Assembly: GCA_026724425.1 (NCBI GenBank)
Contig: JAIUCV010000346.1
Location: 310,001-374,000, forward strand
Origin: Erythrophleum ivorense
Lineage: Eukaryota; Streptophyta; Magnoliopsida; Fabales; Fabaceae
Direction: 5' to 3'
Length of the DNA: 64,000 bases
This document shows, piece by piece, positions 46,504 through 58,513 of this stretch (positions within the stretch are counted from its first letter, which is position 1; every line of letters begins with the position of its first letter). A program made the translations under genes and the position numbers. The notes under the pieces are model-generated. The model was not told where the DNA came from, did not search any database, and saw nothing but the letters and a program-made list of their open reading frames with translations.

Positions 46504-47700
46504 CTATAAATTAAGGCACAATAGTCTATTTTTCACTTTCTTGATTAGGTGTCTCTTAAAGAGATACGCTTCTATCCATCTTAGCTTTACTAGGAAATTC
46601 ATTTTGTAAAAAAATATGGTATCTCTAGACTTAATCTCAGTTATACTCCCATCTTCATTTTCACTAATGAAAACATACTCTTTTGATACCTTTGAGTATC
46701 CAATAAAGGCATTCATTGCCCCTAGGGCCTAATCTTCCATACTTGTGGAAAGTGTCGTGGATATAAGCAGCTAAGCCCCTTGGCCTTAAAATGCTTAAAT
46801 CCAATCTATGTTTTGTCTATAATTTGTAGGGTGTGAAAGTAACTTACTTAGAGGGCACTTGGTTAAGGTTAAAAGTTGTAGTTAACAACACATTGCCCTA
46901 ACATGAAATAGTCAAATTCACTTGTGCTATTATTGACATAACCATTTCAAATAACGTCTTCTTTTAGCAACTTCATTCTTTTATGGAGTGAGAGGAATCA
47001 TCAATTATCTTATTATGCCTTTTTCTTCACAAAGCTTTTAAATTCTTTAGATAGGTATCTGTGTCATCAATTAATTTTTAAGATATTAATTTTCTTATCT
47101 AATTAGTTTTCAACCATATTCATGTAATGTCTATAGCATTTAAGTGTTTTTGACTTATAGGAAATCAAACAAATTTGGCCGTATCGCGAACAATCTTCAA
47201 TGAAGGTAACAAAATGCCATGTTTCATAACCTACCCTTACACTAATTAGACTACATATATCTGAATGGATTAATTGCAATGAATGTTCTATCTTAATTCC
47301 TTTCCTAAACAGATTTTCTAATTACTTTACCTACTTGGCAATGATCACATAAAGACATTTCTAAGTTAGAAATTGGTCTTAATAATCCTTATTTTGCTAG
47401 TTTACTTTTCTGTTCTTGGCCTATATGGCTTAACTTAGCACGCCAAACATTCATATATGAAATAGAGTTTAAAGTTGAGGATATAGTTAAGAAATCATTT
47501 TCATGTGCATTAAGAACATCATCATAAATTTTATCTAATATAATAAAATTATCTAAAAGAAAACGACAACCAACAAAGGTTGTCCCATTACAAATGTCAA
47601 CCAAGCCATCATGAAAATTAATACTAAAACTAAGTTTGAGAAGAGAAACTATAGAAACTAAATTCCATTATATTTTTTGTTACAAATAGAACATCATATA
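46504..47700 (-). pseudogene. copia-2 integrase and GAG-pre-integrase remnant
   Basis: Minus-strand frame 46716-46504 opens MNAFIGYSKVSKEYVFISEN, the typical Copia integrase C-terminal G-Y-S motif. Frame 47604-47389 resembles the GAG-pre-integrase region and ends near RAKLSHIGQ (the family pattern is W-H-x-R-L-G-H). Between them the integrase core is recognisable only in pieces and is broken by stops. The order, right to left on the plus strand, fits a minus-strand element. Confidence 0.65.
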
Positions 47701-48960
47701 AGATCTAGATTCTTCGACCACACAAGACTAACTTGCATGTTCTAATTCCTTTAACTTATACCTTTATGTTGTTTCCTACATACAGTTATATGATCTTGTA
47801 AGGTAGCAAATGATTTTCCATGAAGAATCCATGATCTTTGGCTACATGGTTTATAGCTCCTAAGTTTACAATTTCTAAAGGATGAGATTTAGCCATAAAC
47901 AAAGTACTTGTTACATGATGTTACCTTCTTTTGCTTAATGTAGTCATGAACAAAATGACCCATCCTCTGATAGCTATAACACTTGACCTTAGTCCTATTA
48001 AGTTTTCTTCCACAATGTATGCCTTTCTTCTTAAACTCTTTCTTGGCCTTTTTGAAATGTTAGCCAAATTATTTTTCCTTTTAAAAGCATTCACCCTTCT
48101 TATCCTTAGGCCTTAGAGTCCCAACAGTCTCTATCACGTAAGCATAACTAGATGATCTAATAATCTCTAGGCTTTCATCTTAAAGCCTTAAATGACAACC
48201 AACGTCATCAAAAGTGGTGATGCTATCATTATGGGTTAAGTTCATTTTCATATGCTTCCAACTTATAGGGAGAGATCTTATAATAGCTTAAACTTACTGC
48301 TTATTAGCAAGTGCATATCCAGTTGTCTTCAACTCCCTTATTATGTTTGACATTTCTCTGAAATGCTGCTTTATGGAATTATTTGGATGCAACTTATACG
48401 TGTTAAACTTGATTGTAAGCCTTCTAAGTTTAGTTGTAGAGGTATCACCAATTTAAGGCAATCTACATTGCTTGTGCAATTACGTAAGACTTGTACTAGC
48501 ACAAATTTCCTAGCTATTACCATTTAGTTTCTCACCTTTGTTGAGCTTAGCTATAACATTTTTTGTGGTCAATTTCTCAAATTCAAATATCTACATAGAC
48601 ATAGCACAACATTAAAACCTATATACACAATGCTATTTATTTACAATAAATTTCAATTAGACAAAAAATGACATTATTAGGTTCACAATTGGAAGTCTAC
48701 ATTTATCTTATTTATATTACATGTACCCTAGAAATGTCATTATTTTTCTATTGAATTTATATGCAAATTCTCTTTTAATTTATTGTCCTTAGATGACCCT
48801 AGGTCTATTGGTCTCCATTATGGCAATTTATAACAAAATTATGCAATAAAGTAAAAAAATATGTATTTGTTAATTTAAAAGTCATTTTAATCACCTCAAC
48901 TTTAATTGTTCTCTCATGAACAATAATTTAAATAAATTAAGGTTCTAAGATGATTTATCT
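47700..48960 (-). pseudogene. copia-2 gag and protease remnant
   Basis: Minus-strand translation gives a degenerate zinc knuckle KCYSYQRMGHFVHD (about 47945-47990), where Cys is Tyr and His replaces the last Cys. It also gives a degenerate protease motif VNLGAINHVAKDHGF (about 47826-47876), where the family has D-S-G-A. Further upstream (about 48300-48450) is a Gag segment, LRRLTIKFNTYKLHPNNSIK then REMSNII. Stops and frameshifts are frequent. Confidence 0.7.
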
Positions 48961-50281
48961 TATCAAAAGGTCACTTGCCCTATGATTAAAACAATCTCTA
49001 TAATTATTAAGTGGACTATATAGAGGTTTGTATGGGGACTTGGCTTGTCTGATCCCTTTAGGTGAATTCCATTTTTATGTGCACTATATCCAAATTTCCA
49101 TACACTCCTCGCACTTGAAAATTTTGAAAGGAGAATTAATCGTCTAATGTTTGCCATAATGGGCCCTTCTTCTACAAGTTCCATCTTAAAAGGACATAGA
49201 TAATAATTACGACCTTTCCCCATAGTTTCTTATTGGGCTCATATTTTGCTTTCAGTTCTTCCTTAACTGATGTCTAATAATGGTCATCAGGAAGCAAGTT
49301 GATCAATCCTAAAGCACACTTATGTGATGAAGTTTTATGGTTTAGGCTCTTTATGTCAAACTAAAGGTCTCTCATGCAACTAATGCGATATTGCATGCTA
49401 TGGTTTGGGTCCATTTGATTCATATATGTCTACAGGTTCATGTTTGCCAAAAAAAAAATTATAATTTCATATTTTTTAATAATTTTTGATACATGACATT
49501 ATCATTTAAAGGCCTTTTAATCACTGTAAAATAACCAATAGGTACCCTCGACCTAGGAAAATTATATGCCAAAATAAAGCTTGTGAATAGAAGGAACTTT
49601 AGAGCCAAAAACTAGCACTAGATTCTCATGCTTGTACCCCCCATGCCCTTACAAATTCACTAGCACAAAAACTCAAAAGAAAAAAAATGGAAAAGGCTAT
49701 ACACATGCCATAAACCCTGTGCTACCTTCCATAGTCGCGTCGACAAGGGTGGGGTGTCTTCCCCTTTTTGCTGGTACCAAGTTTTATCTAAATAGGGCTA
49801 GGATTAAATCACATGCACCACCTTTCAATCTCTTGCAATTTTTGAAAGTTCTAGATTTTAGGTTTATGAGAAGTCAACTTTGAGGCTTCATAACTCACTC
49901 AATTTACATCTATTTTGGACTTTCAATGAGCTTTCTATTTATGTATAGCTTGAAGCCATTGGTGTCGTGAGGTGAGAACAATAGCCCATAAAAGAGGGCT
50001 GGTTTAACACATAGAATCCAAAATTTTAAAAAAACAAATTGGTCTTTTATGAAGTTTCAATTTTTCCTCAAAATTTTGATAGGAGTTTATTTGTATTCAG
50101 GCTTCCTATTCTATGAGTTTTGTGACCTATATAATGGCCTCTTGATTTTTCTACCATTAATGCCCATTTATGTTTGAATTTCAAACTAAGCAAATTTTAT
50201 GTTAGGTTATCGCCAACTCATCACAAGTAATACAACTAACATAAATCTGCCTATGGGAGTGTCAATAATCTGAACTCAATC
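48961..50281 (-). other. copia-2 leader region
   Basis: About 1.3 kb lie between the primer site and the Gag remnants. No domain was recognised. Open frames at 48963-49223 (minus) and 49632-49883 (plus) have no family resemblance I can name. Confidence 0.4.
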
Positions 50282-50297
50282 GGCACTCTAATACTAA
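50282..50297 (-). other. copia-2 primer-binding site, decayed
   Basis: The minus strand reads TTAGTATTAGAGTGCC directly after the LTR end. It differs from the initiator-Met tRNA primer site TGGTATCAGAG by G-to-A and C-to-T changes. Confidence 0.65.
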
Positions 50298-50793
50298 TGT
50301 TGGAAACAAACAACATAAGAATATAGACCTAAAATACTTATTTACAGCAATGGATTTTTGTCATATTATTGCCCCACATGGCAGACTATAGTCACAGATT
50401 GGATTCTAATCTCAAGTTCATAATACAAATAGCTTAGATTCTAAGAAAGTGAAAGAGGGAGTGTCCTTAAAAAAGTTCTATCTTCTCTGAACTCTCTATC
50501 TTAGAAACATAATTAAATAAAAAAAAAAATTCTCTTTTTTTATTATTGATATATTTTAAAATATGAGATAACTCTATCTTATAATCCCAAGAATCTAATG
50601 AGTTATCTTTTCTCCCTAAGATAATGTAACCAACTGCTACTTTAAATTTCTCAAATAATTCAAACTAAGTTGTTACAACAATAATTAATTAATTTAATTA
50701 ATTATAAAATAATTAATTATTTAATTAATGTTCCTTTTAAGATTTCTTAATAAATCTAGATCAGTTCATCACGAGTAGCCTAATATTCCAACA
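50298..50793 (-). repeat. copia-2 5' LTR
   Basis: 496 bp, TGTTGG...CCAACA (inverted TGTTGG ends), followed by target duplication ATTTT at 50794-50798. Confidence 0.8.
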
Positions 50794-50798
50794 ATTTT

Positions 50799-51895
50799 CA
50801 TAATTTTCAAATTATAGCTTCATTAGAACAGTCTCAGCATAGTTTGTTTTTAAATTGATTTCGAACAAATTTATCCTCATCAATTTTTTAACAACATAAG
50901 CACTCGTAGAACATCAATTCAAACGGAGATTATTTGATTTGAAACGGCGCTGACGGTAGTAAAACTTATTTTATAAGCTCTCTTCTTCAACAAATACTTA
51001 TTTATGAATGGGCCCTTAGTTTAAGTACTCAAGGTGAACAATTTTAAAGTTTAATTAATTAATGATGTCATAATTCAACAGCGATACGTCATATTAAAGT
51101 TTTATTTAGTTTCTGCAACAAAGCTGTAGACCCAGAATATATTAGACTTGAGTCACTGCTTCATTCTCCAGTATTATTTTTGGCATATGTCATTCCCAAA
51201 TACAAAAACTGAAAAAGTTTCAAATGTTGAAAGATTTTCTTTTTTAGTTTCTAATGATGGAAGTTGTTTGCCTTCAAGTTTATTTATATATATATATATA
51301 TTACTTGCAAACCTTGTTTTCACTTGTTAAATGCAAGAGATTCAAATTAATATATCATTGTGTCTATTGCTAAATTAATGTATTAATCTAATGAATAAAT
51401 TTTTCATTACGTAGATAATAACGTATGTCAAAGAAATATACAAAGCAAAAATAAACCCTCCCTATCACTTCAAATATAATATGTAGACGCTGATCTAAGA
51501 TCATTTCTGAGAGTTGTATGAAATTGGATTAGTGGGTCCTACCTCCTAACACCATGGGACACCTAAGATCCCAAAACGCGTTCTAAACAGGAAAACCACT
51601 TTTGTCTCATGTCTCAAATCCCATTTCTTTGTTTCTTCTCCATCAATTTTTCAGAATACTCGTCATTCCCTGCTTTATTACTGTCTTCACAATTTCACTT
51701 TCCACCATTAAACAAAAAATCCCGATCAAATTTAAAAAAATCTTCTCCTACCTCTCTCGATTTTGTACTTTTTTCTCCTTCTTTGGAAGCATCAAGCAAA
51801 GCATAGATTTTGAACATGCACTGGTGCAACTACCAGGAAGCTCAGTCAAATCAAACCCCTTTGTAATCTATTCAATTTGCACGCATACTCACCTC
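50799..51895. other. Upstream region of the ERF gene
   Basis: About 1.1 kb of TE-free, AT-rich DNA between copia-2 and the gene's TATA box. A TA microsatellite lies at 51281-51302. A CT/TTC-rich stretch (51600-51780) is typical of plant promoter proximal DNA. Open frames here (51602-51910) have no domain and overlap the promoter. I found no GCCGAC dehydration-responsive core. Confidence 0.6.
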
Positions 51896-51903
51896 TATAA
51901 ATA
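51896..51903 (+). promoter_or_regulatory. TATA box of the ERF gene
   Basis: TATAAATA lies 84-91 bp before the start codon. Transcription would start near 51927-51935 and give a 5' leader of roughly 50-60 nt. Confidence 0.7.
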
Positions 51904-51986
51904 CCTCTAACTGGCTCACACTATCTTTCACTACCAACTTTCCAACAATTTGACATAATTGTCTTTTAGCTTCCGAGCTTTTGTGC

Positions 51987-52550
51987 ATGGATACGCCTTC
52001 TTCTTCAAGTAGTACCTCCCATGGTGCTGCAACTTCTCCCTATAGAGGTGTTCGCAAGAGGAAGTGGGGCAAATGGGTGTCTGAAATCCGCGAGCCAGGC
52101 ACCAAGACCAGAATTTGGTTAGGCAGCTTTGAGACGCCGGAAATGGCGGCGGCAGCCTACGACGTTGCAGCCTTGCACTTCCGGGGACGCGAGGCGAGGC
52201 TCAACTTCCAGGAGCTGGCCAACAGCCTTCCCCGTCCGGCGACCAACAATGCCGACGACATTCGTATGGCGGCACATGAGGCTGCCTTGAGGCTGAGGAC
52301 CAATACTAGTGCGGTGCCAGCAGCAGGAGGAGGCGGCGGTCCTGCTGGTTCAGTCGGTGCCCCTGCGATGGCGGCGCCGGTCACTGTGAGGCTGTCGCCA
52401 ACGCAGATTCAGGCGATCAATGAGTCGCCACTGGACTCACCCAAGATGTGGATGCAAATGTCTGAGACACTCATGCTGGAGGAACAGTCCATGATGTTTG
52501 AGGGGAGTGAATGGGAGAATATGCAGAGTGATTCTCTTTGGGATCCTTAG
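51987..52550 (+). CDS. AP2/ERF transcription factor, DREB subfamily (ERF020/021-like)
   Basis: An intact, intronless gene for a 187-residue nuclear DNA-binding protein. The start is the ATG at 51987 (GTGCATGG, with G at +4). A TTG six bases upstream is in frame but is not a plausible plant start. After a serine-rich N-terminus (residues 5-9 are Ser), one AP2 domain spans about 19-75: YRGVRKRKWGKWVSEIREPG, then RIWLGSFETPEMAAAAYDVA and LHFRG, ending LNF. Val31 and Glu36 occupy the positions (14 and 19) that mark the DREB rather than ERF subfamily, so DRE/CRT-type targets are expected. A basic patch (residues 23-26) and the RAxYD-like helix are complete. The middle has an Ala/Gly-rich linker (about 109-131). 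The tail holds VTVRLSPTQIQAINESPLDS and an acidic end, EGSEWENMQSDSLWDP, a probable activation region. The coding DNA is far richer in G and C than its surroundings, as is common for this family. Subgroup placement is from memory of the motif pattern and is less certain than the family. Confidence 0.96.
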   Translation: MDTPSSSSSTSHGAATSPYRGVRKRKWGKWVSEIREPGTKTRIWLGSFETPEMAAAAYDVAALHFRGREARLNFQELANSLPRPATNNADDIRMAAHEAALRLRTNTSAVPAAGGGGGPAGSVGAPAMAAPVTVRLSPTQIQAINESPLDSPKMWMQMSETLMLEEQSMMFEGSEWENMQSDSLWDP

Positions 52551-53946
52551 ATCATGGGTAACTTAATTGTTATTAATAGATTATTATAGCATATATGATA
52601 TGGCATAGCATAAAAATATTAGTAATTAATTAACTAATTAATTATTGTTGACAAATTAATTGTTTTTAAGTGAAGAAGGAAAGAAGGTATAAGGAGATAT
52701 AGTACTTTAATCAGCTTTGCTATCCATTTGTATTGCATTAATTAGCAATAGTATTTTCTTTTTTGAAAAAAAAAGCGAATATTTTATATATTGTTATAGT
52801 ATTATTTAAATACTATTTTCAATCACTGCTACCAGTTTAAACATATAGCATAGATATATAAAAATTTGTATGTTAAATTAGTTTAGACTGGTGCCAATGG
52901 TAGAACATATATATTTTAGAACACTTGAAGTATTAAAAAATTTCTCTTCGAAATATGGATATGGATATGTGGCATAATCAAGGAAAACTTACTATTTCAT
53001 GGAATAGTAGTAGAGGACTAATTGTTTAAGGGAAGGCCATCTGTATTGTCTAAGAAGTGGCAAAATTTTTGCAGGGTCCCATTTAATTGACTATTGTAAG
53101 GACGGGGTGAAATGTACTTGTGTGCTGAAAGGGCCACTGTAAGCTGTGGAAGAGTGTGGTGTGTTTTTTATTTTATTATTAAATTGATGTATTAGAATTC
53201 CACTTGTCATAAAGATGAAGTTCTTGATTATATGATTATTTAATAATTGTTCTATTTCGTTGTACTCTTGGGCTAGGCTTCTTAGATATTTAGGCTATTT
53301 TGTGAGACAAGTTTAATTCGGCTTGATGTATTTTGTATGACAACTGGGCCTTTTGTGGGGTCTGATAATTTAGGTCTTCTCTTATTTTAGACATGGAATC
53401 GGAGGCATGACATAGAAACTATATAATTACTTATCACATGAATTCAATTCTTTAGGCATGACTGGGAGAGTCAAATTATAGATGTACCAGGATCATATTG
53501 TGAGGATGTGTGCTTTTATCGCTTGAAAAAGAAATTTTTATCTAAATAAAGTTCAAGAATAATTATAATTGTAATAATTGTCACCGGTCTAAAATTTGTC
53601 ATTTTAACACTCTTAATATTTTATTATAAGAATTGATTTTTATTAATCTAATTGTTCGATTGGAATTAATAACTATGTTAATTTCCATGTCAAATTTTAT
53701 AAAAATTAGACAATTCAAATAATATAATCAAATAATTAATAATTTCTTATATTTGAAATGCATATTTTATGTTAAATTTTGGATATACTGATAAAGCATC
53801 AAGCAACTTTGGATTAATGACAAATCTTCAATGGAAGATATTCTTGATAGGAGTTTTTATTCTAACGGTGGACTTTGTAAAATATTCATCCCAAAAATTA
53901 TTTAAAGTTGTAAAAGACTAATTTTGATTGACATCAACGTTTATCA

Positions 53947-53968
53947 ATATATATATATATATATATAT
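53947..53968. repeat. (AT)n microsatellite
   Basis: About 11 AT units. Confidence 0.9.
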
Positions 53969-54155
53969 GTTCAAAGACAAGATGAATATACAACTATTTA
54001 AATTATCTTTTCATAACTTACATTTATAGTGGTGTGAGGAAATGACTAAAATAGTTCAGCATCAAGAATACCTTTATGATGAAATAACTTAAATACACTT
54101 ATATTTATTTCATCAAAATTATAGTCCCAAACCCTCATTTTCGAATCTGCTTCCT

Positions 54156-54193
54156 CCCCCCCCCCCTTCTCTCTCTCTCCAAAAAAAAAAAAA
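54156..54193. repeat. Poly-C, CT repeat and poly-A cluster
   Basis: C11 at 54156-54166, CT repeats, then about 13-14 A from 54181. Such junctions are prone to assembly and sequencing length errors. Confidence 0.9.
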
Positions 54194-54860
54194 ATCTACT
54201 CTGCTCCATTTGGACTCCTACACTCATCAAGACCTTATATTCCGGGGAAAACTACTAGCCCTATAAATCTCTGAAAAACCTTTTAACTTTCACACTAAAG
54301 CACCCTTTTCACTTCATTTGAAGCAAAGCATAAGATACTTGAAATATGATAAGTGGAACCATGATGCTAGAGCTACATTTGATATTCTATAATTCATAAA
54401 GCTCAAAAGCTTATGACACAACAAAATTATTTCAATGTGATTTATTTTGCATTTAAAACCATCCTTAATTTATTTTAAAATCTTTTAAATTTATGATGAT
54501 GCTTTTGTTTATTAGCATATATGTTATTGGAGAAATTAAATATTATTAATTTTATCTTTGAATTAATGAATTTTAAAAAATTATTTTGTAAATATATCTT
54601 TATTTTTAGTCATTATTTATTTTTTATCAAATTATTTTACAATTTTTCAATTTAAAAATGTGACAATTTCTCAAATAAATATTTAGCACTTAGTTATATT
54701 ATATAATTATTAGATATAAGGGTATTTTGGTCAAAATAGAAGTAATTGTATTTGTGGGAATGGAGCCAAATTCTCGTTGACTACCTAGTCGAGAGCATTA
54801 GGCTAGAAAAAGGAATTGGCTAACTTTTATGGTTCTTATTTTATAAGTGGATAGTAGAGA

Positions 54861-57800
54861 TGTAACACCATATTATTCTAACTCTTCCTTTCCATATATT
54901 AATTCTATTTCCTTGAAATAGCAAAATTCCTTCGAGAAATTCTATTAAAATAATGTAATATTTTACGTTACATAGAGTTTACAATTTTTGTTTCACATCC
55001 CATGGATCACATGAACTCATCCATATTATTTTCTACTTCAAATATATGTATACAAATAAAAACCATCCCAAAATGTTCCCTAAATCCCGAGCTTGGAGCA
55101 TTTATACACAAAATTACAAAGTTTAGTCTCAGGCTAGTGTGCCAAGTTTCTGGTGCAAACTTTGAAAAATCCTAATTAATTTTAGAAAAATTAAAATCAA
55201 GTAAATAATAGATTTCTAAAATGCTCTAAATGTTAACTCTAGGTTAATAATTATTCCAGGCCATGTGAACATCATTTAGACCATGATTGACAATAGAAAA
55301 GCACTAAAGGTCCAGCTGCCCTGGTTTGTTGTCACAGGTTACTGATATAAACTTAAAAAATTCACAATTAATTCTACAAAAATCAAAACCTAGCAAACCA
55401 TACCATTCAAGAAAGCTATGGATGTCTACTAGAGGCTAAAAATAAGTGCAGACCAAGACAGGGACGTTTAGCCCCTAGAAATCGATAGAACAATACCAAG
55501 TGTCCTGCTGCATTATTGGTACTATCTCCAAACTTTAAAAATTCATATATCTTTCTACAGACCTCCAAATGGAGTGATCTCAGTAGCTATGGAAAGTTTA
55601 TTATGTTTGTAAAATTTCATGAGTATTAGATAACATTGGTCCTCGGATGACACATGAGAAAAAACTGACTATATAAACAGTAATTGGACCAATTTAGCAA
55701 CTTTTTGCCAACTTTGGAAATTCATTATTAGTTCTCTAGAGCTCCAAATAATCTAGTTTTTAGCTTCCCAAAAAGCTCTAGATGAGACCTATGTGCATGC
55801 CAAATTTCATGGAAAAATTCATCCATTTAGTCAGTTTGTGGCATAAGGTTGCAAAATGGCACTTTTATGCCTCTTAAAGGATCAAATGTGGACCATTTTG
55901 GCTTCTAGCTTTTCCAAGACCACTTGAGCATGTGGGAAATCCTAAGAACAGTCCTCTAGACATGTCCAAAGGGTCTAAATAACCATACATTACAAAACCG
56001 CTCTCCCACTTGTTGGTATACATAAGAAGCTTACATACAGATCTTTGCATTTCAATGTCAAAAACATGAAATCTCATTCATATGCTTCCAATTCTCATAC
56101 ATACATCATATATCCATGTATTTACATGCATTCAAGTAGCTATTTATCATATAAATCATGAGATTACATCATTTGACAACAAAATGGTCACAATACAAGC
56201 ATTTAACAATTTCTTTGTCAATCTTCTTACCTTCAAGTGTGGTGGCTTCCATTTCTTTGTTCACTTGGTCTACCTAGACATGTTAGGGAAATGGAGAGGG
56301 AAGAGTGAGATTTTAAGAATCTAAATAGCTCTTCACCCTTTTAAACATACATAATAAATGCAATTTCAAATCTAAGAATGAATGCATGGCAAACTTCTAA
56401 TTCATGAACATACATAATATATTTGCCAAGATAATAGTTTAGCCTCACCCATTCTTTTTGGGATTTTTGGACATGCCTCATCCACTTTCAAGAGACTTTT
56501 GACTAAGCTTCATTCTTCTAGAGACTTTTGGTCTTGTCTCACCCATTCTTAAGGACTTTTGGCTCATCCTCATCCTTGTTAGGAGACTTTTACCTTCACC
56601 AAGCTCATGCAAGCTAAAACACCTTCATAAACATCTTTCAAAGGCATAACAAAGGCATCATGGTACCATGGCATGGAAATATTTTTCATAGCATAAGCAC
56701 ACACACACATATCCAAAAACAAGAAAACACCTAAAGATGCATGAGAGAAAAAAGAGAAAGCTACCTTGAATACAAGAACACACTTTTTCCTTTGGATTTT
56801 CTTCCTCTCTTTCTAATAAACACTCACAATGGGGTAGAGATTAATTCTTCTAGCCTAAACACATCAAATAGGGTCTAATTATACTCTTGAAACAATTTCT
56901 AATGCTACACACACTCTAAAAGAACTTGGTTACTCATACAGTTCAATTATGGTTTCGTAAAGCACCAAATGAAGCAACAGTAGAAATTCAATGTCTTTCT
57001 CCATTCTTTCTTCTAATCTATGATTCTTGACTCTATTTAGACTCCTTGAAGCCATCACACATTCATTCTGAGGAACCTAGCTAGGAGTTGCTTCATTATG
57101 CTACATTATGGAGTCTATACCTTCATCTCACATTTGAGGCTTCATAAATTTTTTCCAAGGCCTCCTTTCATATTCTCCCATCATATATGATGCAAATCTA
57201 GGCTTAGAAAAATTTAAAATATTCCCTAAGTGCATAAATCCCTCTAGGCTGAGACATTACATCCATTTAGCACCCAAGGATTTTGTTTTGTTTCCTTGAT
57301 GGGAGATGCATGTGGGAGGCTTTCTTGATGTCTTAAGGATCCATACAAACTCTTAGACACCTTGAATTATGGTTAGAAAGCTTCCTACAAGCTAAGGTGC
57401 AACTAAAGCACTAGGTTAGGCATCTTGCAAATTTATGGTTCTTTCTTTGTTTTCTTTGCATATTCTTATTTCCCACACTCTAAATCATATGTTTCACTCA
57501 TGGTTTGGTTCAAATTTGATCTCCCCTTGGCTGTCCTAGGAGTGGCCGAACCATACATGTATAGAAACAAGAAGAAGCAAGCATGGAAAGCAATGATTTC
57601 TACCTTGATTCAAGTTTTTTCCAAGAGCCTTTTCCTTTACTTTAGCTCTCTTCTAGAAATTCAAACTCCCCCTCTGTATGTGGCTCTATACAGAACTAAA
57701 CAATTTAATAAAACTATAGAAAGAAAGAGGAAAAGGAGGAGAACAAGTTTGCTAAAGGAAAGAACAAGAAATTCCATCAATTTTCAAACCTTTTGCTTAG

Positions 57801-58508
57801 TTTTTCTTCTCCCTTTTTCTCTTCCTTTGTATACCTCTCTCCCTTGGTCTCACTCTCTATTTTGGGCAGCAAGAAGGTTGGCTAACATGAGAAAGAAGTA
57901 GGATGCATCACTTAAATAAGAAGGAATTAAAAATTGTTTCTTTAAAATTCCTATTACGTTTTGTTTTCTTGGCATTTTTGTTTTAGGTTCGTTTTAGCTC
58001 CTCTATTAGAACTGTCTTTTCTATTATAAAATTTAAGTTCTCTAACTTATAAAATGCTTTTAGAATCACTCAATTTGGAGCTAAAACCTTCTCGAATGAA
58101 AAGGTCAAAGTTTGGGTCAATCGATATTAGAAAACATACACCGGAGGGAGTTTAAATCATTACAAGGGTTCCTATGATTTTTAAGGCCTCTAAGAATCAA
58201 GAGAAACTTATTTTTTTCATTTAAAAATCTCTCCTTTGAGTTTTCTAGAAAGCACCTGAAATTACAAATATGACATTATGTTTCGTTGCATTTTTGTTGA
58301 ATTCTGTCTAGGTATTTTGGCTCCAGTTTCAAGGCACCTCTGACATTGGATTCACATTATTTGAGATCTAGAAAATTGTTCTAATTTTATTGGACCTCAA
58401 ATTATTCTATTTGGGGGACTTCCTTTTGTATCGAGTGAGTTTTGTACAGAGAAACCAAATGTTATATTTCTTACGTTTTCTCATGTTTTCAAAGAACCAG
58501 ATATTACA
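54861..58508 (-). mobile_element. Solo LTR of family C, minus orientation
   Basis: A 3648-bp unit. In its own sense it starts at 58508 (TGTAATATCTGGTTCTTTG) and ends at 54861 (GGTGTTACA), with a perfect AGAGA target duplication. There is no second LTR, interior or coding region. It shares with the family B solo LTR at 39367 both the GGTGAGG/AAAAGTCC tandem repeat and a downstream segment (about 55700-55830 here). A 158-codon plus-strand frame at 57425-57901 is low-complexity, runs antisense to the LTR and shows no domain. Confidence 0.87.
56440..56595 (-). repeat. Imperfect tandem repeat in family C LTR, about 31-36 bp units
   Basis: About five units, each with GACTTTTGG and a CTCACCCATT/CTCATCC-type segment. 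This is the reverse-strand counterpart of the repeat at 40410-40535. Confidence 0.8.
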
Positions 58509-58513
58509 AGAGA

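Larger units (their letters stand above)
38984..50793 (-). mobile_element. copia-2, nested and degenerate Ty1/Copia element
   Basis: LTRs at 38984-42178 (interrupted) and 50298-50793 share the terminus TGTTGGAAACAAACAACATA and about 240 bp of recognisable similarity. ATTTT flanks both outer ends. A degenerate primer site (50282-50297) and polypurine tract (42179-42193) place the element on the minus strand. Gag, protease, integrase and RT pieces occur in Copia order from right to left. A family B solo LTR (39367-42054) sits in the 3' LTR and a family D LTR (from about 43594) sits in pol. Removing the solo LTR gives an LTR of about 507 bp, close to the 496-bp partner. Confidence 0.82.
52551..54855. 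other. ERF 3' flank and intergenic DNA
   Basis: The first 200-250 bp probably hold the 3' UTR, but no classical AATAAA signal stands out. An AT microsatellite lies at 53947-53968. A low-complexity cluster at 54156-54193 has C11, then CT repeats, then an A run. No further gene was found. Confidence 0.5.
54856..58513. repeat. Target-site duplications AGAGA around family C solo LTR
   Basis: AGAGA at 54856-54860 and 58509-58513 directly flank 54861-58508. Confidence 0.9.

Noticed and set aside
51981..51986. In-frame TTG codon upstream of the ERF start, giving a protein starting M-C-M
   Set aside because: TTG is not a normal start in plants. The ATG at 51987 has a good context and lies 84-91 bp after a TATA box.
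52157..52384. 75-codon open frame antisense to the ERF gene
   Set aside because: It is a composition shadow of the GC-rich coding region. No domain and no promoter.
57425..57901. 158-codon open frame on the plus strand
   Set aside because: It lies antisense within the solo LTR 54861-58508, is phenylalanine- and leucine-rich low-complexity sequence, and shows no recognisable family.
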